Assembly: GCA_017640685.1 (NCBI GenBank)
Contig: JAEPQF010000003.1
Coordinates: 1-61,489 of the forward strand
Reading direction: 5' to 3'
DNA: 61,489 bases
Source: Hyphomicrobiales bacterium
Lineage (GTDB): Bacteria; Pseudomonadota; Alphaproteobacteria; Rhizobiales; HXMU1428-3
In this document: positions 26,474 to 35,470 of the stretch, one piece after another
Layout: every line of letters begins with the position of its first letter
How positions within the stretch are numbered: the stretch's first letter is position 1
Position numbers and translations under genes: made by a program
Notes under the pieces: generated by a model
Seen by the model: only the letters and a program-made list of their open reading frames with translations
Databases searched by the model: none
Told to the model about the DNA's origin: nothing

Positions 26474-27826
26474 TTAGATACTCACATTTCCATAAACGGC
26501 CAAATTCAAATACGCCTCAGAACTTGATTTTGAAAGATCAGGACCAATTGGCTTTTCTAAATCCATGGCACGCACAGCTCCTTTTTTCGCACCCGTAATC
26601 ATGTTGGTAGCAATAAAGGCATAACCAGCTTCAGGGTGGGTCGAAACACCAATCCCAACTTCTGCATCTCTAACCAGATTATTGTTCACTGTGACCTGAC
26701 GCATATATTTACCATAGCCAAGTGAAATTCCTTGCCCAGGAACATTTTCAACCACATTGCCAGAGACCATCGTATCAGCTTCAACGGCTATACCTATGGC
26801 AGCATTGCCTTGATATTTTTTAAGGTTCCGAATGAGGTTGCCAGTTGCTGTTGCCAGCCTGCCACCTTCATTAAAGTTGGTAATTGAAATACCAACATGC
26901 GCATCATCAACCATATTGTTAGAAATAATCGCTCCCTCAAAACCAAATTCAGAATAAAGCGCAACTTCGCCAAGTTTCGAGCAACTATTATTGAGAATTT
27001 GAATATTGTCAGCGCCATTGCCACGAACAGCTGAAAACGCACAATCGCTGATGACATTATTGGAAACAATCACATTACCGGCACGGTAAACATTCACACC
27101 ATTGCCATTTTGGCCAGTACCACCATCTTTTGTTTGGATGCGGTGAATATGGTTTTGCGAAACAATGGTACCATCAGTTCCTTTTGTTGAGCGCCAAACA
27201 AGAATGCCATTATTGCTGCAATCTGTAACGTGGTTATGAGAAATTTCTAACTGTGCTGAGTCATTGGCAAAAATGCCAGCTGAACCGCAAAGACTAATTT
27301 TATTCGAATGAATATGCCCGCCACACCCTTGCAAACTCATGCCATTTAACAATCCATCTTTGATAAAACAATGCTCGATTAAAAGATTGGGAATGTTATC
27401 AAAACTAAGGAGACCATCAACTGACTGGTCAATGTACCCTCTTGACGCCCCATCAAAAACCAAATGTTCTAAGGTGATGGTTGAGATGTTTTTCGCTGAA
27501 ACAAAAGAAGACCCTTTTGTAAACTGAAGAACAGTCTCTCCATAAACACCCTCAATATGTGTGCCTGCCCGCAAGGTGAGAGGGCCTGTTTTATAAAGTC
27601 CTCCTGGTAAGGTGAGTTTCATTTTTTCTTTTGCAGCTAAATCGATTGCAGCTTGTAGTTTTGCGGTTTGATCAGTTTTCGCATTTGGAACAAGGCCAGT
27701 AGCTGAAAAAGAGAGAGAAGCAAGTTTTAGAGGCTTTGCAGCTTTTGCTTCCTCACCATTTGCCAAGCTCGCACCAGCCGCGAGAGGAAGAGAGCCAAGA
27801 AGAAGGTCACGTCGATTTACACTCAT
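26474..27826 (-). CDS. TAT-exported right-handed beta-helix protein (TIGR03808-type)
   Basis: The N-terminus has a twin-arginine signal (NRRDLLLGSLPLAAGASLA) ending near residue 30. The remainder is rich in short repeated N-N/G-I-V/S-N-N turns such as IVSNNVISDC and ISNNMVDDAHVGI, the pattern of a parallel beta-helix like pectate lyases, from about residue 50 to 430. I recognise the layout of the TIGR03808 family of alphaproteobacteria, whose function is undefined. It probably folds before export and acts in the periplasm, possibly binding polysaccharide. The gene is alone, with repeat copy A at its 3' end. Confidence 0.85.
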   Translation of the reverse strand: MSVNRRDLLLGSLPLAAGASLANGEEAKAAKPLKLASLSFSATGLVPNAKTDQTAKLQAAIDLAAKEKMKLTLPGGLYKTGPLTLRAGTHIEGVYGETVLQFTKGSSFVSAKNISTITLEHLVFDGASRGYIDQSVDGLLSFDNIPNLLIEHCFIKDGLLNGMSLQGCGGHIHSNKISLCGSAGIFANDSAQLEISHNHVTDCSNNGILVWRSTKGTDGTIVSQNHIHRIQTKDGGTGQNGNGVNVYRAGNVIVSNNVISDCAFSAVRGNGADNIQILNNSCSKLGEVALYSEFGFEGAIISNNMVDDAHVGISITNFNEGGRLATATGNLIRNLKKYQGNAAIGIAVEADTMVSGNVVENVPGQGISLGYGKYMRQVTVNNNLVRDAEVGIGVSTHPEAGYAFIATNMITGAKKGAVRAMDLEKPIGPDLSKSSSEAYLNLAVYGNVSI

Positions 27827-28024
27827 AAATTTATGAACCTTTGGTAAACGGGGTGATTAATGACAGTATTATTACAATTAATAAACTTTGTTAACCATAA
27901 TAAAACGATTTAGTGCCTAGCCTTAATAAGTTTACTTATTGAGGGAAGAGCATAAACAAAGGCATGATCGTCCGTATACGGCTAAAAAATGCCTGTTATG
28001 TCATTTTAAGTACGGTAGAGACTG

Positions 28025-29218
28025 ATGACAGTTGAGATCAACCAAACTCAACAATTAAAAAAGAAGGTGAAGCTATTCGAAGCCATAGTCAATCGAACGC
28101 AAGATGGCATCATAGTTTTCAACCATCTTTTTCAGGTTGTTTATAGCAACAAAAATGCTGGCCAGCTTCTTGGCGCGGCACCAGAAGAGTTGCGCGGCAA
28201 GCATCTTTCAACTTTCATACCAAAAGAGAGTCATAAAAAACACGATAAATTAGTCGCAATGTTTTCAGAGTCAGAAGATGTAAGATTAGAGCTCGATGAT
28301 AAAAATAGCGTCAAATGTATGCGGTTAAACGGAGACATATTTCCAGCTAAAATCTCTATCAATAAATATACCATGACAGGTCAAGAAGCTTATATAGTTT
28401 CGTTAAGAGATGTGTCAGATATAAATACTGCAGAAGAAGAAACGAAAATTGCTGAACTTGGTCAATTTAGAGAGCAGCAGCAAAAAAAATGCTCAGCCAA
28501 AACATTACAAGTCAGCATGGAAAAAGCAGTAACTCAGATCGCAAAAATCGCTCAAGCTGTCAAAGATACTTGCGGTAACCGCTATGTTGAAGAGCAAATG
28601 GCGCAAATTTTACAAAACTCTTTTACTGCAATGAGTGTCAGTCAAAAAGCAGCATTTTATTCTGATGCTGGCCAAAAAACAGATCAATTTACTCTGGTTG
28701 ATCAATCTCTTCATGGCGCACTCGAGCGAATAAAAGCAATCGTTGAAGATGAAATTCAAAAAAAGGATATTGCAATAGCGTGGGACATTCCAACTTCAGC
28801 TAAAAAGTTTAAGCTCATGGATTGTCAAAGAGTTGAGCAAATTTTTTATAATGTTGTAGAGCACGCAACTCGTAATTTAAAACGCGGACAAATAACGTTT
28901 CAACTGGATCAATTGATGTTAGATGGTGAGAATAATCTCACTATGAATTTTGAATGCCGCAATCCGCAATTTGGCATCGCTCAACAAACTATGAACCTTG
29001 TGCTAAATGCAACTTCATCAAAAGCTGTCCCAGAAATAGAAGAACTGAAAAATGGTGGTAAATGTTTAAGGTTGGCCAAACTCATGGCTGAAGAAAATGG
29101 AGGGAGCTTAAGAGTTGTCACTCATCCAATTAATGGTACTCATATTTACCTTCAATTAAAAGAACCGCTTGTACAAGCATCGGAAGAAAAAGTCACAAAT
29201 TTAGAAGCCAGCAATTAA
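28025..29218 (+). CDS. PAS-domain protein with degraded histidine-kinase C-terminus
   Basis: Residues 15-135 form a PAS domain (EAIVNRTQDGIIVFNHLFQVVYSN, LLGAAPEELRGKHLSTFIP). A helical linker with a QQQKK stretch follows. Residues 215-390 resemble a HATPase domain (VEQIFYNVVEHATRNL in the N-box position, LRLAKLMAEENGGSLRVVT in the G2 position). I see no H-box histidine, no DXGXG G1 box, and the N-box asparagine context is altered. It is therefore probably a sensor without kinase activity, acting as a scaffold or partner. No response regulator is adjacent. Confidence 0.72.
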   Translation: MTVEINQTQQLKKKVKLFEAIVNRTQDGIIVFNHLFQVVYSNKNAGQLLGAAPEELRGKHLSTFIPKESHKKHDKLVAMFSESEDVRLELDDKNSVKCMRLNGDIFPAKISINKYTMTGQEAYIVSLRDVSDINTAEEETKIAELGQFREQQQKKCSAKTLQVSMEKAVTQIAKIAQAVKDTCGNRYVEEQMAQILQNSFTAMSVSQKAAFYSDAGQKTDQFTLVDQSLHGALERIKAIVEDEIQKKDIAIAWDIPTSAKKFKLMDCQRVEQIFYNVVEHATRNLKRGQITFQLDQLMLDGENNLTMNFECRNPQFGIAQQTMNLVLNATSSKAVPEIEELKNGGKCLRLAKLMAEENGGSLRVVTHPINGTHIYLQLKEPLVQASEEKVTNLEASN

Positions 29219-29243
29219 GAATGTGAGATAACCAAATTTTTAA

Positions 29244-30233
29244 TTACATCTCTTGCAAGGCATCATATATCCGATCAGCAGCAAGAGCAGCAGTTAATTG
29301 ACCAGTTCTTACATCCGTTTCGCAATTATTGATCAATTCGATAATCTGGTCATTTTCACTTAACCGAGAAAGAAGCCGCGCTTCTACCATTTCATGCATC
29401 CAGGTAACAGCTTGCTTGTTGCGCTTTTCTTCAAATTCACCACTTTTTGAGAGGGCCTCTTTATTCGTTTCAATATTTTCCCACAAATGATCTAGCCCTT
29501 GTCCAGTTAAACCAGAAATGGTGATAACCGGCGGTGACCAATTTTTGCTTTGTGGCGTGAGAATATGTAAGGCTGCCCGATATTCACTAGCGGCTCGTTT
29601 GGCACGCATTTCATTTTCACCATCAGCTTTATTAACGGCAATCATATCCGCAATTTCTAAAACGCCCTTCTTAATGCCTTGCAGCTCATCACCGGCACCT
29701 GGCAACATAAGACAAAGAAAAAAATCAACCATTTCTGAGACAGCTGTTTCAGATTGACCAACACCCACAGTCTCAATCAAAATAACATCAAAACCAGCCG
29801 CTTCACAAAGCGCCATTGTTTCTCTGGTTTTCTTTGTTACACCGCCAAGCGTACCCGAAGTGGGAGAGGGACGAATAAAAGCGTTGGGCTCGACACTCAA
29901 ATTTTGCATGCGCGTTTTATCACCAAGAATAGACCCACCAGTAACAGATGAACTGGGGTCAACGGCGAGCACAGCAACTTTCTTACCAATGCTTGTCAGA
30001 TACAAACCAAGCGCTTCAATTGTGGTTGATTTTCCAACCCCAGGAACACCAGTAATTCCAACTCTGAGAGCCTTTCCTGTATGAGGGAGAAGTTTGAGTA
30101 AGAGGTCTTGCGCTAGTTTTTGGTGTTCACTTTTTTGGCTTTCAACTAATGTAATGGCTCTGGCAAGAACAGTTCGATTACCGTCTAGAATACCAGTTTC
30201 AAAATCTTCAACTGTTTGCGGTCGTTTTGTCAT
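29244..30233 (-). CDS. meaB: MeaB: GTPase chaperone of methylmalonyl-CoA mutase
   Basis: The 329-residue G3E-type GTPase has GITGVPGVGKSTTIEAL (Walker A, about residues 58-75), LAVDPSS, LIETVGVGQSE (switch/Walker B) and NKADGE (G4). MeaB loads and protects adenosylcobalamin on methylmalonyl-CoA mutase; older annotations call it ArgK. No mutase gene is in the window. It faces away from the YqaA-like gene. The start ATG at 30233 precedes MTKRPQTVEDF, consistent with the family. Confidence 0.92.
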   Translation of the reverse strand: MTKRPQTVEDFETGILDGNRTVLARAITLVESQKSEHQKLAQDLLLKLLPHTGKALRVGITGVPGVGKSTTIEALGLYLTSIGKKVAVLAVDPSSSVTGGSILGDKTRMQNLSVEPNAFIRPSPTSGTLGGVTKKTRETMALCEAAGFDVILIETVGVGQSETAVSEMVDFFLCLMLPGAGDELQGIKKGVLEIADMIAVNKADGENEMRAKRAASEYRAALHILTPQSKNWSPPVITISGLTGQGLDHLWENIETNKEALSKSGEFEEKRNKQAVTWMHEMVEARLLSRLSENDQIIELINNCETDVRTGQLTAALAADRIYDALQEM

Positions 30234-30548
30234 GGTGTCAAAGGAGCTAATTTAAGGGTTGATATAGAAAAGCTGTGAGAAATTTCAACAATATATACAT
30301 AAATCACCCATTGAAAGAAACAGGCGAATGAATAACCTAAAAATCCACATTTAGACTTGGAAAAGCAAAAAAAATCGAAGGTTTAGGGCCTAGTTTAGTG
30401 AAAATTACCGACCAGAATGAAGGTTTCTCAGTGAAATAATGTTTATGTATAGTCTTTCAAGAAATAAATCATATAAGAGGCTTTAATTTCTGTCATATTC
30501 CACATACATAAAGAACAGCAATTTTAAATCATAGCCAGGTAGACCTAA
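30234..30548. other. Intergenic region between meaB and yqaA-like gene
   Basis: This 315-base AT-rich stretch separates two divergent genes and must hold both promoters. I see no convincing small ORF, repeat copy, operator or riboswitch in it. Confidence 0.5.
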
Positions 30549-31136
30549 ATGATCACTTTGGATGAAGAAAAAATACGTAAAGGTGCAACATCCCGTCGTG
30601 CTTATGGCATTTTGTCAGCGGTCTCATTCTCAGAAAGCGCAATTCTTCCACTTCCTGTTGATGCTGTTTCCATTCCGATGATGTTAGGGGCGCCATCCAA
30701 AGCATTTAGAGTGGCTCACGTCGCCCTTATTACATCAGTTTTGGGAGGCCTGCTTGGTTATTTAATCGGCTATCTTTTCTTTGAAGGTTTTGGTGATAAA
30801 ATCATCACTTATTATGGTTTTACGGAGCAATTTGAAGAATTTAAGCAAACAACAAAAGATGATTGGTGGAAAGCGGCCATCGCAATTTTCGGTGCAGCAA
30901 TTACCCCCATTCCTTTTAAACTAGTGTGCATTGGTTCTGGTGTTATGGGCGTGAACTTGCCATTGTTCATCGGAGCGGCCATGTTGGGCAGAGCCATCCG
31001 CTTTTATTTTTTCGCTATAGCGTTTAAATATCTGGGCCGACCAGTAAGGGATTTTGCTTTAAGGAATTTAAAACTAGTCGGCACTTTGACTATGATCGTA
31101 ATGATCTTAGGTTTCTTAAGTATCTATTGGCTTTAA
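30549..31136 (+). CDS. YqaA/DedA-like membrane protein (VTT domain)
   Basis: This 195-residue integral membrane protein has the amphipathic motif SFSESAILPLPVDAVSIPMML (E and P residues typical of DedA-like half-entrance), then G-X-G-X-L-GYLIGYLF, and GAAITPIPFKLVCIGSGVMGVNLPLF, the second re-entrant segment with the G-X3-P motif. DedA/VTT proteins flip lipids or maintain membrane potential. Its N-terminus KIRKGATSRRAYGI differs from large DedA proteins and fits the YqaA branch. It is monocistronic. Confidence 0.82.
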   Translation: MITLDEEKIRKGATSRRAYGILSAVSFSESAILPLPVDAVSIPMMLGAPSKAFRVAHVALITSVLGGLLGYLIGYLFFEGFGDKIITYYGFTEQFEEFKQTTKDDWWKAAIAIFGAAITPIPFKLVCIGSGVMGVNLPLFIGAAMLGRAIRFYFFAIAFKYLGRPVRDFALRNLKLVGTLTMIVMILGFLSIYWL

Positions 31137-31159
31137 TGTTTATATTAGTTTTTTAGCAA

Positions 31160-31275
31160 GTAGCTTGCGCCGGTTGCTTATTGTGGATGCCGCGACGGTT
31201 GCTGGTAGGCAACTGAAGGAGCGCCAAGAGAGTGCACATCTGAAGCAAAAAAGGGACGCTAAAAGAGGATGCAAG
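31160..31275. repeat. Mosaic hairpin repeat, copy B (partial)
   Basis: This copy contains only later modules: CGGTTGCTTATTGTGGATGCCG, CGGTTGCTGGTAGGCAACTGAAGGAGCG and GGATGCAAGTGGGCATCTCAAG. The GTTGC/GCAAC and GATGC/GCATC stems are intact. The module-1 hairpin is missing. It lies between converging genes. Confidence 0.7.
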
Positions 31276-31293
31276 TGGGCATCTCAAGTAAAA

Positions 31294-31318
31294 AAAGGAA
31301 CGCTAAAAGCGTTCCTTT
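31294..31318. terminator. Bidirectional terminator between yqaA and isochorismatase genes
   Basis: AAAGGAACGCT (31294-31304) and AGCGTTCCTTT (31308-31318) are exact reverse complements with a 3-base loop. A and T runs flank it on the two sides, fitting termination from both converging genes. Confidence 0.75.
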
Positions 31319-31340
31319 AATCTCATCAAAGCATAAAGCT

Positions 31341-31895
31341 CTAAACAATTAATTCCCGCAAAGCTTTAAAAGCCTTGCAATCATAGCGTTCGATCCATTC
31401 AAACAACACCATTTCTGTTGTGACCAAATGAATGCCCGCATCACTCATGCGAGTACACGCAGTTTCCGCAGATTTAGGATCTCGGCTGCCCACACTATCA
31501 GTAACAATAAAGACTTGATGTCCAGCCGCTTTAATTTCTAAAGCTGTTTGCAACACGCAAACATGCGCCTCACAACCGGCTAAAATAAATGAGTGTCGAC
31601 CAAGTTTGGAAAGCTCTGAAATGTAATCTTTAAAAGTCTCATCTTTCATTGCTGAAAAACTTGTCTTATCAATTATTTGAGCTGAGCCGTGCGTGGCATC
31701 ACTTACATCACTTACCGTTAGTCCAAGACCTGGAGAATATTGTTCAGTGATGACGATAGGAACAGAAAGGTGATCAGCAGCTTTAATGAGACGAATAGAA
31801 TTATCAATAACCTGATCTCGATTAGAGATAGCTGGCATCAATTTTTCTTGCTCATCTATGATTATCAAAGATGAAGATAATGCGTTTAATATCAT
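31341..31895 (-). CDS. Isochorismatase-family hydrolase
   Basis: The 184-residue protein has the cysteine-hydrolase triad pattern: LIIIDEQEKL (Asp), IDKTSFSAM (Lys) and LAGCEAHVCVLQTAL (nucleophile Cys near residue 118). It resembles the YcaC/nicotinamidase-like subgroup, with GSRDPKSAETA after the nucleophile. It likely hydrolyses a small amide or is an orphan hydrolase of unknown substrate. It is a single gene between terminator and the dapE region. Confidence 0.85.
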   Translation of the reverse strand: MILNALSSSLIIIDEQEKLMPAISNRDQVIDNSIRLIKAADHLSVPIVITEQYSPGLGLTVSDVSDATHGSAQIIDKTSFSAMKDETFKDYISELSKLGRHSFILAGCEAHVCVLQTALEIKAAGHQVFIVTDSVGSRDPKSAETACTRMSDAGIHLVTTEMVLFEWIERYDCKAFKALRELIV

Positions 31896-31948
31896 AATAA
31901 TTTTTTCTCAAAATAAAATCATTGCTCTTGAAAAATAAGGAGCAAATT

Positions 31949-32047
31949 ATGAATGGTAAAAAGGCAACTGCCTTTAGATTGAATAAAAATTGTGCTGTTA
32001 AATATTCAGCAAAAATAGACCGATTAAAAAATATTAATCAGTCATAA
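31949..32047 (+). CDS. Candidate small protein, 32 residues
   Basis: This short ORF starts with ATG after AAGGAG at a good distance (six bases) and encodes a basic, Lys/Asn-rich peptide ending RLKNINQS. A GGCAACTGCC mini-palindrome lies near its start. It fills the gap between the isochorismatase and dapE genes. There is no homology I recognise, so it could be chance in AT-rich sequence. Confidence 0.3.
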   Translation: MNGKKATAFRLNKNCAVKYSAKIDRLKNINQS

Positions 32048-32133
32048 ACTAACAAAAGTTAATCAAGAAATCAAAGGGCTAAGTCTTAGAACGTCTTTAA
32101 GTTTACTAGTTAAAAAAATAAAAATATAAAAAT

Positions 32134-33285
32134 TTAAGCAAAGTAGTATGTGAGAAATTTTTCATATATCTCTGTAAGTTGTGTCATATCTTTAAGAGAT
32201 ACGTTCTCATTTATTTGATGAATGGTCGCATTTGAAAGCCCTAGCTCTACAACCGGGCATATGTTTTTAATAAAGCGAGCATCTGATGTGCCACCTGAAG
32301 TTGAAAGGCTAGGTTGTATATTTGTAACTTCAAAAATAGAACGTGTGAGCGTTTCAACCCAAGGGCCAGGCTCTGTTACAAAACAATCCGCACTTCGCTG
32401 AAACCTCAGAGAAAACTCAAGGTCTTTGCCAATGAGGGCCGTTGTGATTTGCCGTTGTATGAGGGTTTCAAGCTCAGGAGCTGTGAACGTGTCATTATAG
32501 CGGATGTTAAAATGGCAACGCGCTTCGGAAGGAATAACATTCACAGTCTTATTGCCAACATCAACAGACGTAATCTCTAAATGAGAAGGCAGAAAGTGAG
32601 AAGTTCCTCCATCCAACTCTTCTTTTTTCAACTCAACAAGGGCAAGGGCTATTCCATCAATCGGGTTCGAGGCAAGGTGGGGATAGGCTACATGTCCTTG
32701 TTTACCCGTCACGGTTAACCAGCCATTTAAAGAACCACGACGGCCGATTTTAATCGCCTCTCCTACGAAACTCGGGTTGGTAGGCTCACCAACAATGGCA
32801 TGAGTAGGTTGAATGTTTTTTTCTTTCAGCCACTCGAGCATTTTAACAGTGCCATTAATCGCAGGCCCTTCTTCATCGCCGGTTATCAGAAACGAAATCG
32901 TGCCCGAAAAATCAGGAGATTTAACTTGGCGTAGAGCAGCTGCAAGAAAGCAAGCAATGCCACCTTTCATGTCTGCTGCACCACGGCCATATAATTTTCC
33001 GTTATGAATTTCCCCAGCAAAAGGCGGGTATTTCCAAAGAGATAAATCACCAGGATCAACGACATCTGTGTGTCCGGCAAACATCAAATGAGGGTGACCA
33101 GAACCAAATTGTGCATAAAGATTATCAACATCAGCTGTTCCTTCTTCTGAAAAAGGAAGGCGCGTGCATTCAAAACCAGCTTTGTTGAGAACATCTTGCA
33201 AATAATCAAGTGCCCCCCCTTCAATGGGGGTAACGCTTTCACATGCAATAAGGTCTTGAGCAAATTTGATGGCGGTATCAGACAT
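32134..33285 (-). CDS. dapE: Succinyl-diaminopimelate desuccinylase
   Basis: This M20 metallopeptidase-family enzyme of 383 residues has MFAGHTDVVDPGD (first zinc His and catalytic Asp), YGRGAADMKGGIA (bridging Asp), FLITGDEEGPAINGT (Glu pair) and STSGGTSDARFI near the end, specific to DapE. It removes succinate to give LL-diaminopimelate for lysine and peptidoglycan, in the cytoplasm. It is the last gene of the dapD-DUF805-DUF805-dapE run. The start ATG lies 53 bases after the DUF805 gene. Confidence 0.94.
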   Translation of the reverse strand: MSDTAIKFAQDLIACESVTPIEGGALDYLQDVLNKAGFECTRLPFSEEGTADVDNLYAQFGSGHPHLMFAGHTDVVDPGDLSLWKYPPFAGEIHNGKLYGRGAADMKGGIACFLAAALRQVKSPDFSGTISFLITGDEEGPAINGTVKMLEWLKEKNIQPTHAIVGEPTNPSFVGEAIKIGRRGSLNGWLTVTGKQGHVAYPHLASNPIDGIALALVELKKEELDGGTSHFLPSHLEITSVDVGNKTVNVIPSEARCHFNIRYNDTFTAPELETLIQRQITTALIGKDLEFSLRFQRSADCFVTEPGPWVETLTRSIFEVTNIQPSLSTSGGTSDARFIKNICPVVELGLSNATIHQINENVSLKDMTQLTEIYEKFLTYYFA

Positions 33286-33338
33286 GGATTTTATTCTTCT
33301 TGTTTGTTGATTTAATTATTTCCGAGAGATTAAGTCGT

Positions 33339-33803
33339 TCAATCATCTCGAGGATCAGGACCATATTTATTCGGGTCAACAGGGCCGTAAAGACCAAGCT
33401 CAATAAGAAACCAAATGCCAACAGCGCCAAGTTCTAACCCAATCAACCATCCCCAATCTTGCACCCAGGTAAGCGCTCCTCCCCCAAATTCAAGACCAGT
33501 ATAAAATTGTACAGCTTTTAAAAGTGCGGGACCATAGAAAAGAAACGCATAAAGCCCTGTTTTATTGCGATCGTGCAGGCGCTTTGTCAAAAGGGCAGCT
33601 AAAGAAAATATCAAAACAACAGACCAGATAAGACCAACAATCCCTAATTTCTGGGCTGTTTGAACCAATTCACCAAAAGGGTCTGCTGAAATAATGGTAG
33701 AAAAAGCAAACGGGCTGGCAAAAGCTAAAACAATCAAGCCCACCCAAAAAGTACGGCGCGTAATCCGGCCTTGAAAACTTACAAACGGCGAAATGATTGG
33801 CAT
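33339..33803 (-). CDS. DUF805 membrane protein
   Basis: A 154-residue protein with about four membrane segments. FQGRITRRTFWVGLIVL is the DUF805 opening and LTKRLHDRNKTGLYAFLF the conserved KRLHDR motif between helices. Function is unknown for the family. The ATG at 33803 follows a GAGAG; a 14-codon extension upstream is open but rich in Cys and unlike the family. A second DUF805 gene follows on the same strand, suggesting duplication between dapD and dapE. Confidence 0.85.
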   Translation of the reverse strand: MPIISPFVSFQGRITRRTFWVGLIVLAFASPFAFSTIISADPFGELVQTAQKLGIVGLIWSVVLIFSLAALLTKRLHDRNKTGLYAFLFYGPALLKAVQFYTGLEFGGGALTWVQDWGWLIGLELGAVGIWFLIELGLYGPVDPNKYGPDPRDD

Positions 33804-33893
33804 GAAATTTAACTCTCTAGATTGTGAAAAGCCACAGCAACACAATAAGCATAAATTGGAAAACTGCCAAATGGAAGATGAGAGGACCGATGC

Positions 33894-34364
33894 CTAATAA
33901 GCATCAGTCATATCAGCACCATATGAGTTTGGCCCCTTAGTGCCACGCACAAAAACAAGCGCTAAAAACACAACAGTAAAAACCAAATTCAAAACATTAC
34001 TAAAGCCAACAAAGCTTTTGTTTTCAATAGGGTTTTCTGAAAACTGCCCAAATGCTGCAAAGACATAAAGCAATAAAATGGCTAAATTTAAAAAGCCATA
34101 AAACTTCCCTGAATAGCCAAGGTCGTGCATGCGTTTATAACCAAGGGCTATTGTTGGCCAAAAGAAAAGAGCATTGACCATCATGCTAAGGGTAAGGAGT
34201 TTTAAAGTAGGTGCTCCCTTAAAATCTTCAATTGTAAGCCCAAATGCAGGTATTAAAAATAGAGAAAGTCCCCCTCCAAGAAAGAGAAGAAACAGCGAGC
34301 TTAAAATAAAAAGTTTGCGTGAAATCCGGCCATCAAATTCCCAAAAAAGCTGAGACATGGTCAT
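33894..34364 (-). CDS. DUF805 membrane protein
   Basis: At 156 residues it has the same layout as its neighbour: FDGRISRKLFILSSLFLLF, then LGYKRMHDLGYSGKFYGFL (the RMHD motif) and further membrane helices, ending RGTKGPNSYGADM. It lies between dapD and the other DUF805 gene. Two close DUF805 genes inside a lysine/peptidoglycan precursor run are consistent with an envelope-related role but prove none. Confidence 0.85.
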   Translation of the reverse strand: MTMSQLFWEFDGRISRKLFILSSLFLLFLGGGLSLFLIPAFGLTIEDFKGAPTLKLLTLSMMVNALFFWPTIALGYKRMHDLGYSGKFYGFLNLAILLLYVFAAFGQFSENPIENKSFVGFSNVLNLVFTVVFLALVFVRGTKGPNSYGADMTDAY

Positions 34365-34402
34365 ATGGAAGAGCCCTTAAACAAAAATAACGAGTGTAAC
34401 GA

Positions 34403-34434
34403 GTGAGGATAAACTTATATCAGCCTATCCTCAC
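34403..34434 (-). terminator. Hairpin between dapD and DUF805 gene
   Basis: GTGAGGATA (34403-34411) pairs with TATCCTCAC (34426-34434). On the minus strand it follows the dapD stop within ten bases, but no T-run follows immediately, so it may reduce downstream transcription or protect the dapD message rather than end it. Confidence 0.4.
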
Positions 34435-34443
34435 CCAAATTTA

Positions 34444-35289
34444 TTAGCTGCGCAACAATTCATTGATAGAAGTTTTAGAGCGCGTTTTTTCGTCAACACG
34501 TTTAACAATCACCGCGCAATAAAGGTTCGGTCCAGGCTCTCCAGAAGGAAGCGGCTTACCAGGCATTGTACCAGAAACCACAACAGAATAGGGAGGCACT
34601 TCACCATAGAAAACTTCACCGGTCGCCCGGTCCACAATTTTAGTCGAAGCCCCAATGTAAACACCCATGGATAGCACAGAGCCTTCACGAACAATCACGC
34701 CTTCTGCAACTTCAGCACGCGCCCCAATAAAGCAATTATCTTCAATAATCACAGGACCAGCTTGCAATGGCTCTAATACACCACCAATACCAGCACCACC
34801 TGAAAGGTGCACATTCTTGCCAATTTGCGCGCATGAGCCAACAGTTGCCCATGTGTCAATCATCGCGCCAGAGGCAACGTGAGCACCAAGGTTAAGAAAA
34901 GATGGCATAAGAACCACACCAGGGGCCACATAAGCAGATTTACGAACCACACAGTTTGGCACAGCTCTAAACCCGGCTTTGCTAAACTCTTCGGCGCCCC
35001 AGCCTTTAAATTTGCTGTCTACTTTATCCCACCAGGTAGAGCCATCAGGCCCACCTGAGATAACAGACATGTCATTAAGGCGGAAAGATAGAAGCACAGC
35101 CTTCTTCAACCATTGATGCACAGTCCAGTTGCCATCATCAGAAGGAGATGCAACCCGGCATTCACCGCTATCAAGGAGGTTAAGGGCAGTTTCCACAGCA
35201 TCGCGAATTTCGCCGGTGGTTTCGCTATTGACGTCATCACGATTATCAAAAGCAGTGTTAATTGTAGCTTCTAAACTAGCATGGCTCAT
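34444..35289 (-). CDS. dapD: Tetrahydrodipicolinate N-succinyltransferase
   Basis: The 281-residue protein has a helical N-terminus and, from about residue 105, a left-handed beta-helix of hexapeptide repeats ([40 protein letters not shown]). [21 protein letters not shown] is the usual DapD loop near the end. It adds succinate from succinyl-CoA to tetrahydrodipicolinate in the lysine/diaminopimelate pathway. With dapE downstream on the same strand the succinylase branch is complete at this locus. The gene faces away from the LOG-like gene. Confidence 0.95.
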   Translation of the reverse strand: MSHASLEATINTAFDNRDDVNSETTGEIRDAVETALNLLDSGECRVASPSDDGNWTVHQWLKKAVLLSFRLNDMSVISGGPDGSTWWDKVDSKFKGWGAEEFSKAGFRAVPNCVVRKSAYVAPGVVLMPSFLNLGAHVASGAMIDTWATVGSCAQIGKNVHLSGGAGIGGVLEPLQAGPVIIEDNCFIGARAEVAEGVIVREGSVLSMGVYIGASTKIVDRATGEVFYGEVPPYSVVVSGTMPGKPLPSGEPGPNLYCAVIVKRVDEKTRSKTSINELLRS

Positions 35290-35470
35290 AGTGTTGCTCT
35301 CTTAATATTTTGAATTATTATTTTTGATAGACCATATTCATCATGTCACTCAAGTCAATAGGGCATAATAGAGTCAATAGGGCAAAAAATAACCTTTGTT
35401 AATGAATATCGATTTACCCTATAAGAATAGACGTTAGACAAAACAAAACATTTTTGATGCGGAGAGCAAT

